Shown: positions 26,547 through 35,432 of the stretch, one piece after another | How positions within the stretch are numbered: the stretch's first letter is position 1 | Layout of the letters: every line of letters starts with the position of its first letter | Source of the DNA: Bacteroidota bacterium | GTDB taxonomy: Bacteria > Bacteroidota > Bacteroidia > Chitinophagales > Chitinophagaceae | NCBI GenBank assembly: GCA_030706735.1 | Contig: JAUZNZ010000038.1 | Span: 1-37,032, forward strand | Reading direction: 5' to 3' | Length of the DNA: 37,032 nt | The notes under the pieces: model-generated | The model's database searches: none | What the model saw: the letters and a program-made list of their open reading frames with translations, nothing else | Told to the model about the DNA's origin: nothing | Made by a program: the position numbers and the translations under genes

Positions 26547-26591
26547 ATGCGTTCGATGCGTTCTACGCGTTCGATGCGTTCGTTGCGTTCT
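26547..26591. repeat. five-copy 9-bp tandem repeat across the parE stop codon
   Basis: Five nine-base units close to ATGCGTTCG lie end to end. On the minus strand they read AACGCATCG-type codon triplets, giving the ParE C-terminal NATNASNA. The third unit reads AACGCGTAG and supplies the stop. Two further units continue past it. Confidence 0.8.
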
Positions 26592-28467
26592 CTACCAGGT
26601 CCAGTTCCACTTTCAGGTTCCTGATGATAAAGTCCTGCCGGTCGGGGGTATTCTTCCCCATATAGTATTCCAATATTTTCTGGATATGCGTTTCGGGCTT
26701 GATCAGCACCGGCTGCACGCGTATGTCCGGGCCGATGAAACGGGCGAACTCGTCCGGTGATATTTCCCCGAGCCCTTTGAAACGGGTGATCTCCGGCTTG
26801 CTGCCCAATTTTTTGGAAGCCGCGTGCTTTTCCGATTCGTCGTAACAGTAGATCGTCTCTTGTTTGTTCCGCACCCGGAATAAGGGCGTGTCGAGAATAT
26901 ACACGTGGCCATTCTTGACGAGGTCGGGAAAGAACTGGAGGAAGAAGGTCATGAGCAGCAGGCGGATATGCATCCCGTCGACGTCGGCGTCGGTGGCAAA
27001 GATGACCTTATTGTAACGCAGGCCTTCGATGCCGTCCTCGATATTCAGCGCATGCTGCAGAAGATTGAATTCCTCGTTCTCATAGACGATCTTCTTGGTC
27101 AGCCCGAAGCAGTTCAGGGGCTTGCCGCGGAGACTGAAGACCGCCTGGGTCTCCACGTCGCGGGCCTTGGTGATGCTGCCGCTCGCCGAATCGCCCTCCG
27201 TAATGAAGATGGTGGTCTCCTTTTGCTTTTCCATGTAGGCGTCCTTGTCCTTTCCGCTCGGCTCTTCATTCAGGTGATAGCGGCAATCGCGGAGTTTCTT
27301 GTTGTGCAGGTTCGCCTTTTTCGCGCGTTCGTTTGCCAGCTTTCTGATGCCGGAGAGCTCCTTACGTTCCTTTTCGCTCTGCTCGATGCGGCGCTTGAGC
27401 GCCTCGGCGGTGCCGGGCGTCTTGTGGAGATAATTGTCGAGCTCTTTGGCGAGGAAGTCATACACGAAATTCTTCATCGTGGGGCCGCCCTCGGACATGT
27501 ACTGGCTGCCGAGCTTGGTCTTGGTCTGTGACTCGAAGACCGGCTCGACCACGCGGACCGATACGGCCGCCGCAATGCTTTGGCGGACGTCGGCGGCATC
27601 ATAATCCTTCTTGTAGAAGTCGCGCACCACCCGTACAAAGGCTTCCCTGAAAGCAGCCTGGTGCGTGCCTCCCTGGGTCGTATATTGTCCGTTGACGAAA
27701 CTGAAGATCTCTTCGCCGTAGTCGCTGTTATGGGTAATGGCCACCTCGATATCGTCGCCTTTGAGGTGAATGATCGGGTAATTCAACTCGTCTTCGTTAG
27801 TGCGGCGCTGGAGCAGGTCGAGCAGGCCATTCTTGGAGACGTATTTCTTTCCGTTGAAATTAATAATGAGACCTGCGTTCAGGTAGCAGTAATTCCAGAA
27901 CTGGTTGTCCAGGTATTCCTGTATGAAGTGGAAATTCTTAAACACGCTTTCGTCGGGTACGAACACAACGAGGGTGCCGTTGGGTTCCGTGGTCTTCGTC
28001 TCCTTATATTCTTTGGTGAGGATGCCCCTGGCAAATTCCGCGGTCTTCTCTTTCCCTTCTCGGAAAGCCGATACCTTGAAGGATTGGCTGAGCGCGTTGA
28101 CGGCCTTGGTGCCCACCCCATTGAGGCCGACGGATTTCTGGAACGCCTTGCTATCGTACTTCGCGCCGGTATTGATCTTGCTGACGACGTCGACCACCTT
28201 GCCCAGCGGAATGCCGCGCCCATAGTCGCGGATCGTAACCGTGCGCTGGTTGATGGTGACGTCCACCTGTTTCCCATAACCCATGGTGTGTTCGTCGATG
28301 CAATTGTCCAGAACCTCCTTGATCAGGACGTAGATCCCGTCGTCGGGACTGCTGCCGTCGCCGAGCTTGCCGATATACATACCGGGTCGCATGCGGATAT
28401 GCTCGCGCCAGTCGAGGCTCTTTATGCTCTCTTCATTATACTCGAACAAATTCTGTTTTTCTGCCAT
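26563..28467 (-). CDS. parE: DNA topoisomerase IV, subunit B
   Basis: ParE is the ATPase subunit of topoisomerase IV. The 634-residue protein has the GHKL ATPase domain, with [10 protein letters not shown] (E51 and N55), [10 protein letters not shown] (D81) and [13 protein letters not shown]. The transducer domain follows, then the TOPRIM domain with [10 protein letters not shown] and [14 protein letters not shown]. The C-terminal motif is RFKGLGEI. Cys at the position usually Ser in GyrB (DNCIDE) and SASGS rather than SAGGS fit Bacteroidota ParE rather than GyrB. The last eight residues (NATNASNA) come from a tandem repeat and are not part of the family fold. It is the first gene of the apparent parE-DUF1835-DUF4260-VOC-parC operon. 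Confidence 0.92.
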   Translation of the reverse strand: MAEKQNLFEYNEESIKSLDWREHIRMRPGMYIGKLGDGSSPDDGIYVLIKEVLDNCIDEHTMGYGKQVDVTINQRTVTIRDYGRGIPLGKVVDVVSKINTGAKYDSKAFQKSVGLNGVGTKAVNALSQSFKVSAFREGKEKTAEFARGILTKEYKETKTTEPNGTLVVFVPDESVFKNFHFIQEYLDNQFWNYCYLNAGLIINFNGKKYVSKNGLLDLLQRRTNEDELNYPIIHLKGDDIEVAITHNSDYGEEIFSFVNGQYTTQGGTHQAAFREAFVRVVRDFYKKDYDAADVRQSIAAAVSVRVVEPVFESQTKTKLGSQYMSEGGPTMKNFVYDFLAKELDNYLHKTPGTAEALKRRIEQSEKERKELSGIRKLANERAKKANLHNKKLRDCRYHLNEEPSGKDKDAYMEKQKETTIFITEGDSASGSITKARDVETQAVFSLRGKPLNCFGLTKKIVYENEEFNLLQHALNIEDGIEGLRYNKVIFATDADVDGMHIRLLLMTFFLQFFPDLVKNGHVYILDTPLFRVRNKQETIYCYDESEKHAASKKLGSKPEITRFKGLGEISPDEFARFIGPDIRVQPVLIKPETHIQKILEYYMGKNTPDRQDFIIRNLKVELDLVENATNASNA

Positions 28468-28737
28468 AGGATGCTTTGTTCCGGGGGTCGCCGGATGCCG
28501 CTTTTGGTGTAACTATAAACGCAAATAACGCCGTTTTTGCATCTTTATGCAAAAATCATTGAAAATCAATTATTTGTTATACGAGGGCTGTGGGAAAAGC
28601 TCCAAAACCGACCGTAAGACCTTATAGATCAAGATTCAAATATACCAAACGCGGTCAGCAGCCCGCCCGTTGACTTATACACAGAGGTGAATAAAGAAGC
28701 TGGGGCGGCAGATTGCCGCCGTCCTTACATTCGCAGG

Positions 28738-30363
28738 ATGGCAGGCGACACCCCCAGGATGGAACGAACCGGGATCCGAAAGACGGAGGGCCCCCTGGTC
28801 GTCTTTGAAAAGGTGACGGTCGGGTCCGGGAATGAAAAATGGCTGGATGCCGTCGACCTGACCATTCAGCCTGGCCAACAATGGGCGATCGTCGGCCCAT
28901 CAGGCAGCGGCAAGACGGTGCTGGCCCATACCCTGCTTGGCAGGCATGCGCATCAGGGTCGGATCGCGACCGGCGGCCCTGGGATCGGGAGCGGCGACCT
29001 TGGCATCGCTATCGTGGAGCAGCAGCACCGGTTCAGGAATTTGTACGGCACGAGCGATCTGTATTACCAGCAACGCTTCAACTCCTATGACGCCGAGCAG
29101 ACGATCACGGTGCGCGAGGAATTTCGGGATTGTGGGATCGTGGACGGGCGCGGCGAAGTCGATGCGGGCGAGGGTGCGGGCGGCAGCCGGTGGATCGACG
29201 AGTTGCAGATCCGGCATTTGCTGGACAAGCCATTGATCCAACTGTCTAACGGCGAGAACCGGCGCGTACAGCTAGCCATCGCGCTTTCCGGCGAGCCTGC
29301 CCTGCTGATCCTTGACAATCCATTCCTCGGCCTCGACGCGGAGGGCAGGCAAACCCTGCACAGGATCATCGACGGGCTGACGGAGAAAGGCGTGACCATT
29401 TTGTTGATCACCTCCTCCCGGGAGGTCTCCGGGACGATCACCCATGTTGCCGAAATGGACAGGGGCCGGGTGGTTTGGCAGGGGACGAGGGAGGCCTTCC
29501 TATTGCGGGATACCGCGCGTGAACCTTCTGTCGGGACGCCGATGGCAGCCGGCGCGGGGATGGCAGGTGCGGGCGAAAGCGGGATGGACGGTGCGCGAAG
29601 GGCCGGCGCGAGCGGGATGGGTGCGGGCGGGTCGGGTGCGGAATTTGATTTCGCCGTGAGGATGGCCGGGGTCACGGTGCGTTATGGCGAGACGACCATC
29701 CTGGACGGTATCGACTGGGAAGTGCGAAAGGGAGAACAATGGGGATTGTCCGGGCCCAATGGAGCGGGCAAGTCCACGATCCTCAGCCTGATCACGGCCG
29801 ACAATCCGCAGGCCTATGCCAACGAGGTGTGGCTGTTTGACCGCAAACGCGGAACGGGCGAGAGCATCTGGGATATCAAACGCCGGATCGGCTTCATTTC
29901 ACCGGAGCTGCATCTTTATTTTGAATATGGCGCCACCTGTGAGGAGGTGGTCGCTTCCGGTCTCTTCGATACGATCGGTCTGTTCCGGGTACTGGACGCG
30001 GATCAACGGGATCGCGTGGATCGGTGGATGGACTGGCTGTCGTTGAATGCATGGCGTACTAAACGGTTGAACCAATTGTCCGCGGGCCAGCAACGCATGG
30101 TCCTGCTTGGCCGTGCGCTGGTCAAGGACCCTTCCCTATTGATCCTCGACGAGCCCTGCCAGGGTTTGGATGAGGCGCAGGCCGCCCGGTTCAAAGACCT
30201 GATCGATCAGCTTTGCGCCGCGCCGACGAAGGACGGATGCACGATGAAGGACCGGCGAACGCTGAAGGACCGGCGAACGCTCATTTATGTAAGCCACTAC
30301 CCCGATGAGTTCCCTTCCTGCGTGGATCGGTGGCTGCGCGTGGAGAAAGGAAGGGTCGTCTGA
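28738..30363 (+). CDS. soluble double ABC ATPase, ModF-like
   Basis: Two ATPase domains sit in one chain with no membrane segments, as in E. coli ModF. I use the ATG giving MAGDTPRM; a GTG 17 codons upstream and an ATG seven codons downstream are alternatives. From that ATG, NBD1 has Walker A GPSGSGKT (53-60) and signature LSNGENRRV, but Walker B reads LLILDNPFLGLD, with Asn at the usual catalytic Glu. NBD2 has GPNGAGKST (about 339-347), LSAGQQRMV and LLILDEP, all canonical. A Gly/Ala/Met-rich linker (about 267-302) joins them. Near the C-terminus KDRRTL is duplicated by an exact-type 18-bp repeat (30247-30282). The substrate and partner are unknown. Confidence 0.83.
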   Translation: MAGDTPRMERTGIRKTEGPLVVFEKVTVGSGNEKWLDAVDLTIQPGQQWAIVGPSGSGKTVLAHTLLGRHAHQGRIATGGPGIGSGDLGIAIVEQQHRFRNLYGTSDLYYQQRFNSYDAEQTITVREEFRDCGIVDGRGEVDAGEGAGGSRWIDELQIRHLLDKPLIQLSNGENRRVQLAIALSGEPALLILDNPFLGLDAEGRQTLHRIIDGLTEKGVTILLITSSREVSGTITHVAEMDRGRVVWQGTREAFLLRDTAREPSVGTPMAAGAGMAGAGESGMDGARRAGASGMGAGGSGAEFDFAVRMAGVTVRYGETTILDGIDWEVRKGEQWGLSGPNGAGKSTILSLITADNPQAYANEVWLFDRKRGTGESIWDIKRRIGFISPELHLYFEYGATCEEVVASGLFDTIGLFRVLDADQRDRVDRWMDWLSLNAWRTKRLNQLSAGQQRMVLLGRALVKDPSLLILDEPCQGLDEAQAARFKDLIDQLCAAPTKDGCTMKDRRTLKDRRTLIYVSHYPDEFPSCVDRWLRVEKGRVV

Positions 30364-30442
30364 TTTTCAAATTTCTTTAACACCTGCGCCTATGCGCGCA
30401 AAAAATGCTTGGCACAGTCCTTGTCATACAGCCCCTGAAACT

Positions 30443-30479
30443 GAATGCCCCCCCCGAAACCGGATGCCCCCCCGAAAAA
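30443..30479 (+). repeat. direct repeat with long C runs
   Basis: Two imperfect 18-base copies of gRatgCCCCCCC(C)gaaa are separated by one base, with runs of eight and seven C. Related agttgcccc units follow at about 30484-30507. Such homopolymers are prone to slippage. They lie upstream of the small secreted protein gene and might affect its expression. Confidence 0.6.
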
Positions 30480-30553
30480 AATAGAGTTGCCCCGGAGTTG
30501 CCCCCGACAAGTAGATGCGGTCAGCGTATTCGTTAATTTTAAAATAGCAGGTT

Positions 30554-30871
30554 ATGAACATCACCAAAATCAAGTTGGCGGCGATTGGTATTGCCGCAAC
30601 AGGACTGTTTTCTTTCCACTCGTTTTTTTCCGGCACGATCAGAGGTACGGTGTCGCCGGCAGACGGTGCAACACGGGCCTGGGCCGAATCCTCGACGGAT
30701 ACGGTAAAGGCTCTCGTCATAAATGGATCCTATGAGATCACCGACGTAAAGCCCGGCACGTACAAAGTGATCATCGAGGCGAAGCCGCCGTACAAGAACG
30801 CGGCCAAGGATGGAGTCAGCGTAGCTGATGGTCAATCGGCCGACGCCGGCGAGATCAGGCTGGAAAAGTAG
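30554..30871 (+). CDS. small secreted carboxypeptidase-regulatory-like domain protein
   Basis: This 105-residue exported protein has a signal peptide (about 1-25, MNITKIKLAAIGIAATGLFSF). One beta-sandwich domain follows, with GTIRGTVSPADGA, SYEITDVKPGTYKVIIEA and GVSVADGQSADAGEIRL. This is the carboxypeptidase regulatory-like fold often found on TonB-dependent receptors, here standing alone. It is probably periplasmic or surface-exposed; the ligand is unknown. A strong terminator follows closely, so it is likely a single-gene transcript. Confidence 0.8.
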   Translation: MNITKIKLAAIGIAATGLFSFHSFFSGTIRGTVSPADGATRAWAESSTDTVKALVINGSYEITDVKPGTYKVIIEAKPPYKNAAKDGVSVADGQSADAGEIRLEK

Positions 30872-30891
30872 GGTAGATTGGGTAGATTGGG

Positions 30892-30926
30892 GAAAGGGAG
30901 GTTCATAGGACCTCCCTTTCATTTTT
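30892..30926 (+). terminator. intrinsic terminator
   Basis: An 11-bp perfect stem (GAAAGGGAGGT / ACCTCCCTTTC) with a seven-base loop is followed by ATTTTT. It lies 20 bases after the small secreted protein gene. A duplicated GGGTAGATTG decamer precedes it. Confidence 0.85.
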
Positions 30927-31012
30927 AATGGGATTTAAATGCCTCCGGGTGCGTTGCGAGCGGATTGGTCGCCAAAAATGTTCAACTTTGGATGACCAAT
31001 CAATGCCTTCCT

Positions 31013-32071
31013 ATGCGCGCCGGAAAATTTTTTTCTTTGGTGTTCTGCCTTGCCAGCAACCTTGCATGGACACCTGGTGACGCCCAGACCCCCGATTCGA
31101 CCGCTTCCCGCCATGCGCATGCCTACGCGACGGTGACGCTCCTCAGTGGCGCGGGGTTCATGCTCTTCCGAACGAACAATACGATGCAGGTGAGCTTTCC
31201 CTATTCCATTACAGACAAAGCGGGCAATACGTCGGATACCGTTTTTCAATCGGTAACGATACGCCCCTATCACTATCCCAAATGGTTCTTGTTCCCGATA
31301 GCCCTGGAGATGGGCGACCCGGAGCAATACCTGAAGGCCGGTTTTGCCTTTGAAACGATCGGGAATTGGACAGATGGTTATCGTCTCTCCCTCGGCTATG
31401 GCCGGAACCTGTTTGTGAATGGACCGGGAGATCACCGCAGCGCAGCCAATGAAAGGGCTTTGCTGATCAGGCCGGGCTTCCAGGTCTCCTACACCCATGA
31501 CAAAGGCGACAATGATCCGGCAAGGCTTGGGAATATCGACAATACCGACAAGACCATCCGGGTGTTTGGCCATATTGCCGCACCCACCTATTCCTATTCG
31601 GATGGACTAGAATACACTACCAACACGACCTATCCGGCCAGGTTCCTTGAAATAGACTATCAGCAGGGTGAATGGGCCCTGATGCCTGAGATCTCGGTCA
31701 TGAGTAATCCTTACCTCCATCATGTGGGCTGGGAATTGTCTCTCGGCTACAACATCCCTTTTTATGAAGAGGCCGGTATCCTCCTGGTGCAGGACGACGG
31801 CGGCGGTAAACATAACATGCCACTCGGCAACACGATCGGTCTGAACCAGCCGGGCCTCTCGGCCCAATTCAATGGCCGGCCTGTCAGCCATGCGCCGTAC
31901 CGATTTTCCGGATTCACTCTGCACGCCAGTTTAATTTTGTTTTCCAAAAAGGCACTTGACGATGAGGGAAAGGGAAAAAGGGGGAAGACGCTTTGCGATG
32001 CCGGAGACCAGGAGGATGACCAGGGACGGTCGCCGGGAAGGGTAGGTCAACATTATTTTAATTTTAATTAA
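31013..32071 (+). CDS. putative outer-membrane protein of unknown function
   Basis: I start at the ATG giving MRAGKFFSLVFCLASNLAW, a good signal peptide cleaved after about GDAQ; upstream in-frame ATG and TTG codons are less likely. The mature part (about 325 residues) alternates hydrophobic and aromatic strands (WFLFPIALEMG, YLKAGFAFETIG, YRLSLGYGRNLFV, GWELSLGYNIPFYEE, GFTLHASLILF) and looks like a medium outer-membrane barrel. After the last strand there is a charged tail of about 40 residues (KKALDDEGKGKRGK...) that does not look like barrel. I do not recognise the family. Confidence 0.65.
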   Translation: MRAGKFFSLVFCLASNLAWTPGDAQTPDSTASRHAHAYATVTLLSGAGFMLFRTNNTMQVSFPYSITDKAGNTSDTVFQSVTIRPYHYPKWFLFPIALEMGDPEQYLKAGFAFETIGNWTDGYRLSLGYGRNLFVNGPGDHRSAANERALLIRPGFQVSYTHDKGDNDPARLGNIDNTDKTIRVFGHIAAPTYSYSDGLEYTTNTTYPARFLEIDYQQGEWALMPEISVMSNPYLHHVGWELSLGYNIPFYEEAGILLVQDDGGGKHNMPLGNTIGLNQPGLSAQFNGRPVSHAPYRFSGFTLHASLILFSKKALDDEGKGKRGKTLCDAGDQEDDQGRSPGRVGQHYFNFN

Positions 32072-32147
32072 TACTTTTCAATTAATTGAACGCCAGTGTT
32101 TTAAATCAATGCACGCGGCAATTCATGAAAATACAGGAATGGCAACC

Positions 32148-32176
32148 TTGCAAAAGGTCAAAATCACGTAAATTTG
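32148..32176 (+). promoter_or_regulatory. Bacteroidota-type promoter with a long leader
   Basis: TTG (32148-32150), an 18-base spacer, then a perfect TAAATTTG -7 element (32169-32176). The next gene begins about 145 bases downstream, so the transcript would have an unusually long 5' leader for this window. I see no known riboswitch or leader peptide in it. Confidence 0.55.
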
Positions 32177-32321
32177 TCCTGTCGCTTATCGAACGGAACA
32201 ATCCAATGAGCGTATCCAGCCAAGCCACTCCGGATCGGGCGACCCAATAACTACGACCCCATTATATTTCTTTTACTGCCTTTAGATTCTGTATTATTTA
32301 TCTTTTTAAAAAAAGTGTCGT

Positions 32322-32582
32322 ATGTATTCGTATGCGTTGTTGGAAAAAGGATGTTACTACCTGATACAGGAGAAAGAGGAAGGGCCGATCGGACTGATCA
32401 AGGTCAACATGGAGACCGACCAGTGCATGTATGTATCGAGGTATGCGGATGAGACCCTGGTGGAATGGAAGAAGAAGTCGGATCCGATCTTCGACATCCT
32501 TGAGTTGCTTGGGGACGACAAAGTGAAGGCCTGGGAGTCGATCTACAATGATAACGTCAATTATGAAGAGGACGAAGAATAG
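32322..32582 (+). CDS. small acidic conserved hypothetical protein
   Basis: This 86-residue soluble protein is not assigned. It starts MYSYALLEKGCYYLIQEKE, has a strand-rich first half and a helical acidic second half (DPIFDILELLGDDKVKAWESIY), and ends in EEDEE. It has no signal peptide. Its last 22 bases overlap, tail to tail, the 3' end of the opposite membrane-protein gene. Confidence 0.7.
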   Translation: MYSYALLEKGCYYLIQEKEEGPIGLIKVNMETDQCMYVSRYADETLVEWKKKSDPIFDILELLGDDKVKAWESIYNDNVNYEEDEE

Positions 32583-33253
32583 CGTCTTCTGAAGCCATAG
32601 CTCCAAAGCCCCATGCAGGTGATCGCCGCAGCCAGCAGGAGGCTGATATAATACAGCAGGAAGCTGTCCCTGATATTGATCAGGTTGCCCGAATGGGTAT
32701 GCATGAAAATATAAATGATGGTAAAGCTGCCATACGCGAACAGCAGGGCGGCATAGACGAATACCATCGAATTCTCGAAGGCCGTATGTTCCATCTGCCG
32801 CATGTATTCCATCAGGCCCGTGACCGTGCAGACCAGGGTCAGGCAAAGCCCTGCCCCGATGATCATGGTGCTGGTGGAAAAGGTATATCCTTTCCAGGAG
32901 ACGAGCACGATCTCGAGCGCGGTAAATACGACGAGGCTGAGCAGGATCCGGTTCTTCCTCCGTTTCGAAGGCGTGGCGTGAAAGAAGAGCAGGAGCACCA
33001 GCGGCGTATCCAGCATGTTATAAATGAGATTCAATTTTTCCTGGACCGGGCTGTTGCCGGACCCGCCGAAAAGGCCGGTATTGAGATTGGGTAGATTGAT
33101 GAGCCCATTGACGAGCCAGTAGATCCCTACCATCCAATAGGCTTTGTCCCTGCGCATCTTCTTCCAGGCGAGAAATAGGAAGGGGACAAAACACAGGAGG
33201 ATGGCCATGTTGGCCATCAGTGAGTACCAGACATAATAAGGACCCGTCTTCAC
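32561..33253 (-). CDS. multi-pass membrane protein, function unknown
   Basis: This 230-residue integral membrane protein has about seven hydrophobic helices (about 12-30, 40-55, 80-92, 103-120, 126-146, 163-183 and 198-216), separated by short basic cytoplasmic loops (WKKMRRDK, TPSKRRKNR). It ends in RRRYSSSSS; the Ser run is encoded by the complement of the Glu/Asp codons of the convergent gene. I do not recognise a family or active-site motif. Confidence 0.7.
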   Translation of the reverse strand: MKTGPYYVWYSLMANMAILLCFVPFLFLAWKKMRRDKAYWMVGIYWLVNGLINLPNLNTGLFGGSGNSPVQEKLNLIYNMLDTPLVLLLFFHATPSKRRKNRILLSLVVFTALEIVLVSWKGYTFSTSTMIIGAGLCLTLVCTVTGLMEYMRQMEHTAFENSMVFVYAALLFAYGSFTIIYIFMHTHSGNLINIRDSFLLYYISLLLAAAITCMGLWSYGFRRRYSSSSS

Positions 33254-33382
33254 AGGATGGATAGTTTCTTATAAAGCGTTGAAACAGGGTCTTTTATTAT
33301 TGGTAAAAGTACTCGGTTTTATACATAAATTACGTGAGGGAAAGTCCCGTTCTGGCCTGATAATCCTATTTTTACGTTAGCA

Positions 33383-35392
33383 ATGATCGCCCAGCAGACC
33401 ATACAGCAGATTCTCAGCAGGACCGACATCATCGAGGTCGTCGGCGGCTTTGTCAGGCTGAAGAAGCGGGGTGCCAATTACCTCGGCCTTTGTCCCTTCC
33501 ACAATGAAAAAACGCCCTCTTTTACCGTGTCGCCGGCCAAGGAGATCTATAAATGTTTCGGATGCGGCCGGAGCGGGAACACGATCAGCTTCCTCATGGA
33601 GCATGAGAAGTATTCCTATGCCGATGCCTTGCGGTGGCTCGCGGCGAAATACAATGTCGAGATCGAGGAAACGGAGGTCAGCCCGGAACTGCGGCAAAAG
33701 CAGCAGGTGGCGGACAGTCTCCATATCATCAACGGCTTTGCGCAAAAATATTTCAGCCACATTTTGTGGGAGCATGAGGAGGGGCAGGATATCGGCCTGA
33801 GCTATCTGCGGGAACGTGGGTTCGGGGACGAGATCATCCGGAAATTTCAGTTGGGATATGCGCTGGATTCCCGGGATGCCTTTTCAAAAGCGGCCCTGGC
33901 GGCCCAGTACAATCCCGAGTATTTACAAAGGTGCGGGCTGGCCGTCCTGCGCGAAGACCGGCTGGTGGACAATTACCGGGGACGCATCATCTTCCCGGTG
34001 CATAACCAATCGGGAAAGGTGATCGGGTTCGGGGCACGCATCATCAAGAGTAATGACCGCGCTCCGAAATACATCAACACGCCGGAGAATGAACTCTATG
34101 TCAAGAGCAGGATCCTGTACGGCTCCTGGCACGCGCGGCAGGCGATCGATAAGCAGGACGAGTGTCTGCTGGTCGAAGGGTATACCGACGTAGTCTCGCT
34201 GCACCAGGCGGGCATCGAGAATGTGGTGGCCAGCGGGGGCACGTCACTGACCATCGATCAGCTGCGGTTGATCCGCAAATACACCAACCGGCTCACGATC
34301 ATCTATGACGGCGATTCGGCGGGGATCAAGGCGGCATTGCGCGGCCTGGACATGGCGTTGGAAGAGAGCCTCGACGTAAAGCTGGTGCTGATACCGGACA
34401 AGGAGGATCCGGACAGCTACGTGCGCAAGCTGGGGGCAAGCGCCTTCCGTGATTTCATAGCGGCCAATAAGAAGGATTTCATCCTGTTCCAGCTTGAGGT
34501 CTCGCTGAGAGATGCCGGCGGCGATTCGAACAAAAAAGCGGCGGTTGTCAACCAGGTCGCCGAAACGATCTCCCGGATCAATAAGGCGCAGGATTTTACG
34601 CGTCAGCAGGATTATATACGGCAGTGTGCGGAATTGCTGCGGATCGACGAGGGGGGATTGCATGCGCTGGTCAATAAATTCATCCGGGAGGGTTTGGGCA
34701 GGCGGGAGAACCGCGAGGCGTCGGCGAGCGGCGGCCAATTTGCCACCGGCATGGGCGTATCCGAAGCCGGCGGTCTGGCATCCGACCACGCCAGCCGTGC
34801 ATCCGACAGCGCGGGCTTTGCCGCGGGCGCCCCGTCCGCCGAAGAGGAAGATTCGATCAGCCTGTTGTTCAGGCACGAGCAGAACGAGCGGGGCATGATC
34901 CGCAGCCTGCTCGAATTCGGACTGAAACCCTGGAACGAAGACAAGCTCGTGGCCGACTATATCCTGGAGCAGGCCCGCGACTATTATGAGATGATCGACA
35001 ACAAGCGTCTGCTGCGCATCCTGGAGACCTATAAAGAATGGTATGAGGAGGGTATTGAGCCCAGCACCAAGAGCTTCCTCTACCACGAGGATCAGGAATT
35101 AAGTACCTTGGCCGTCTCGATCATGGATTTCCGGCATCAGCTCAGCCTGAACTGGAAGGATCATTATGAGGGGAAGATCGCCACGGCGGAGGACCTGTAT
35201 AAGGAAGACGTCCTGTCCACGATGAGTTACCTGAAGCTGCGCAAGATCAAGCGGCTGATGGACGAGAATCAAAAGGACCTGGACCAGCCCCATAGCGATG
35301 CGGAGCAGCTCATGCTGATCCAGACGCATATGCACCTGAAGAATATGGAAATGGAACTCCTGCAGCATGTGGGGACGGTGATCGTGAAATGA
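33383..35392 (+). CDS. dnaG: DNA primase
   Basis: DnaG makes RNA primers at the replication fork. The 669-residue protein has the N-terminal CHC2 zinc finger (C37, H40, C58, C61), the RNA polymerase core and the TOPRIM domain with LLVEGYTDV (E265) and IIYDGDSAG (D309, D311). A C-terminal helicase-interaction domain follows. Between core and C-terminal domain is an Ala/Ser/Gly-rich linker (about 443-487) with no family similarity. It stands alone; the gene at its 3' end is convergent. Confidence 0.95.
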   Translation: MIAQQTIQQILSRTDIIEVVGGFVRLKKRGANYLGLCPFHNEKTPSFTVSPAKEIYKCFGCGRSGNTISFLMEHEKYSYADALRWLAAKYNVEIEETEVSPELRQKQQVADSLHIINGFAQKYFSHILWEHEEGQDIGLSYLRERGFGDEIIRKFQLGYALDSRDAFSKAALAAQYNPEYLQRCGLAVLREDRLVDNYRGRIIFPVHNQSGKVIGFGARIIKSNDRAPKYINTPENELYVKSRILYGSWHARQAIDKQDECLLVEGYTDVVSLHQAGIENVVASGGTSLTIDQLRLIRKYTNRLTIIYDGDSAGIKAALRGLDMALEESLDVKLVLIPDKEDPDSYVRKLGASAFRDFIAANKKDFILFQLEVSLRDAGGDSNKKAAVVNQVAETISRINKAQDFTRQQDYIRQCAELLRIDEGGLHALVNKFIREGLGRRENREASASGGQFATGMGVSEAGGLASDHASRASDSAGFAAGAPSAEEEDSISLLFRHEQNERGMIRSLLEFGLKPWNEDKLVADYILEQARDYYEMIDNKRLLRILETYKEWYEEGIEPSTKSFLYHEDQELSTLAVSIMDFRHQLSLNWKDHYEGKIATAEDLYKEDVLSTMSYLKLRKIKRLMDENQKDLDQPHSDAEQLMLIQTHMHLKNMEMELLQHVGTVIVK

Positions 35393-35432
35393 CGGCGCAG
35401 CGGGTTCGGTGCAAGGCGCCGCGCGCTCGGGG

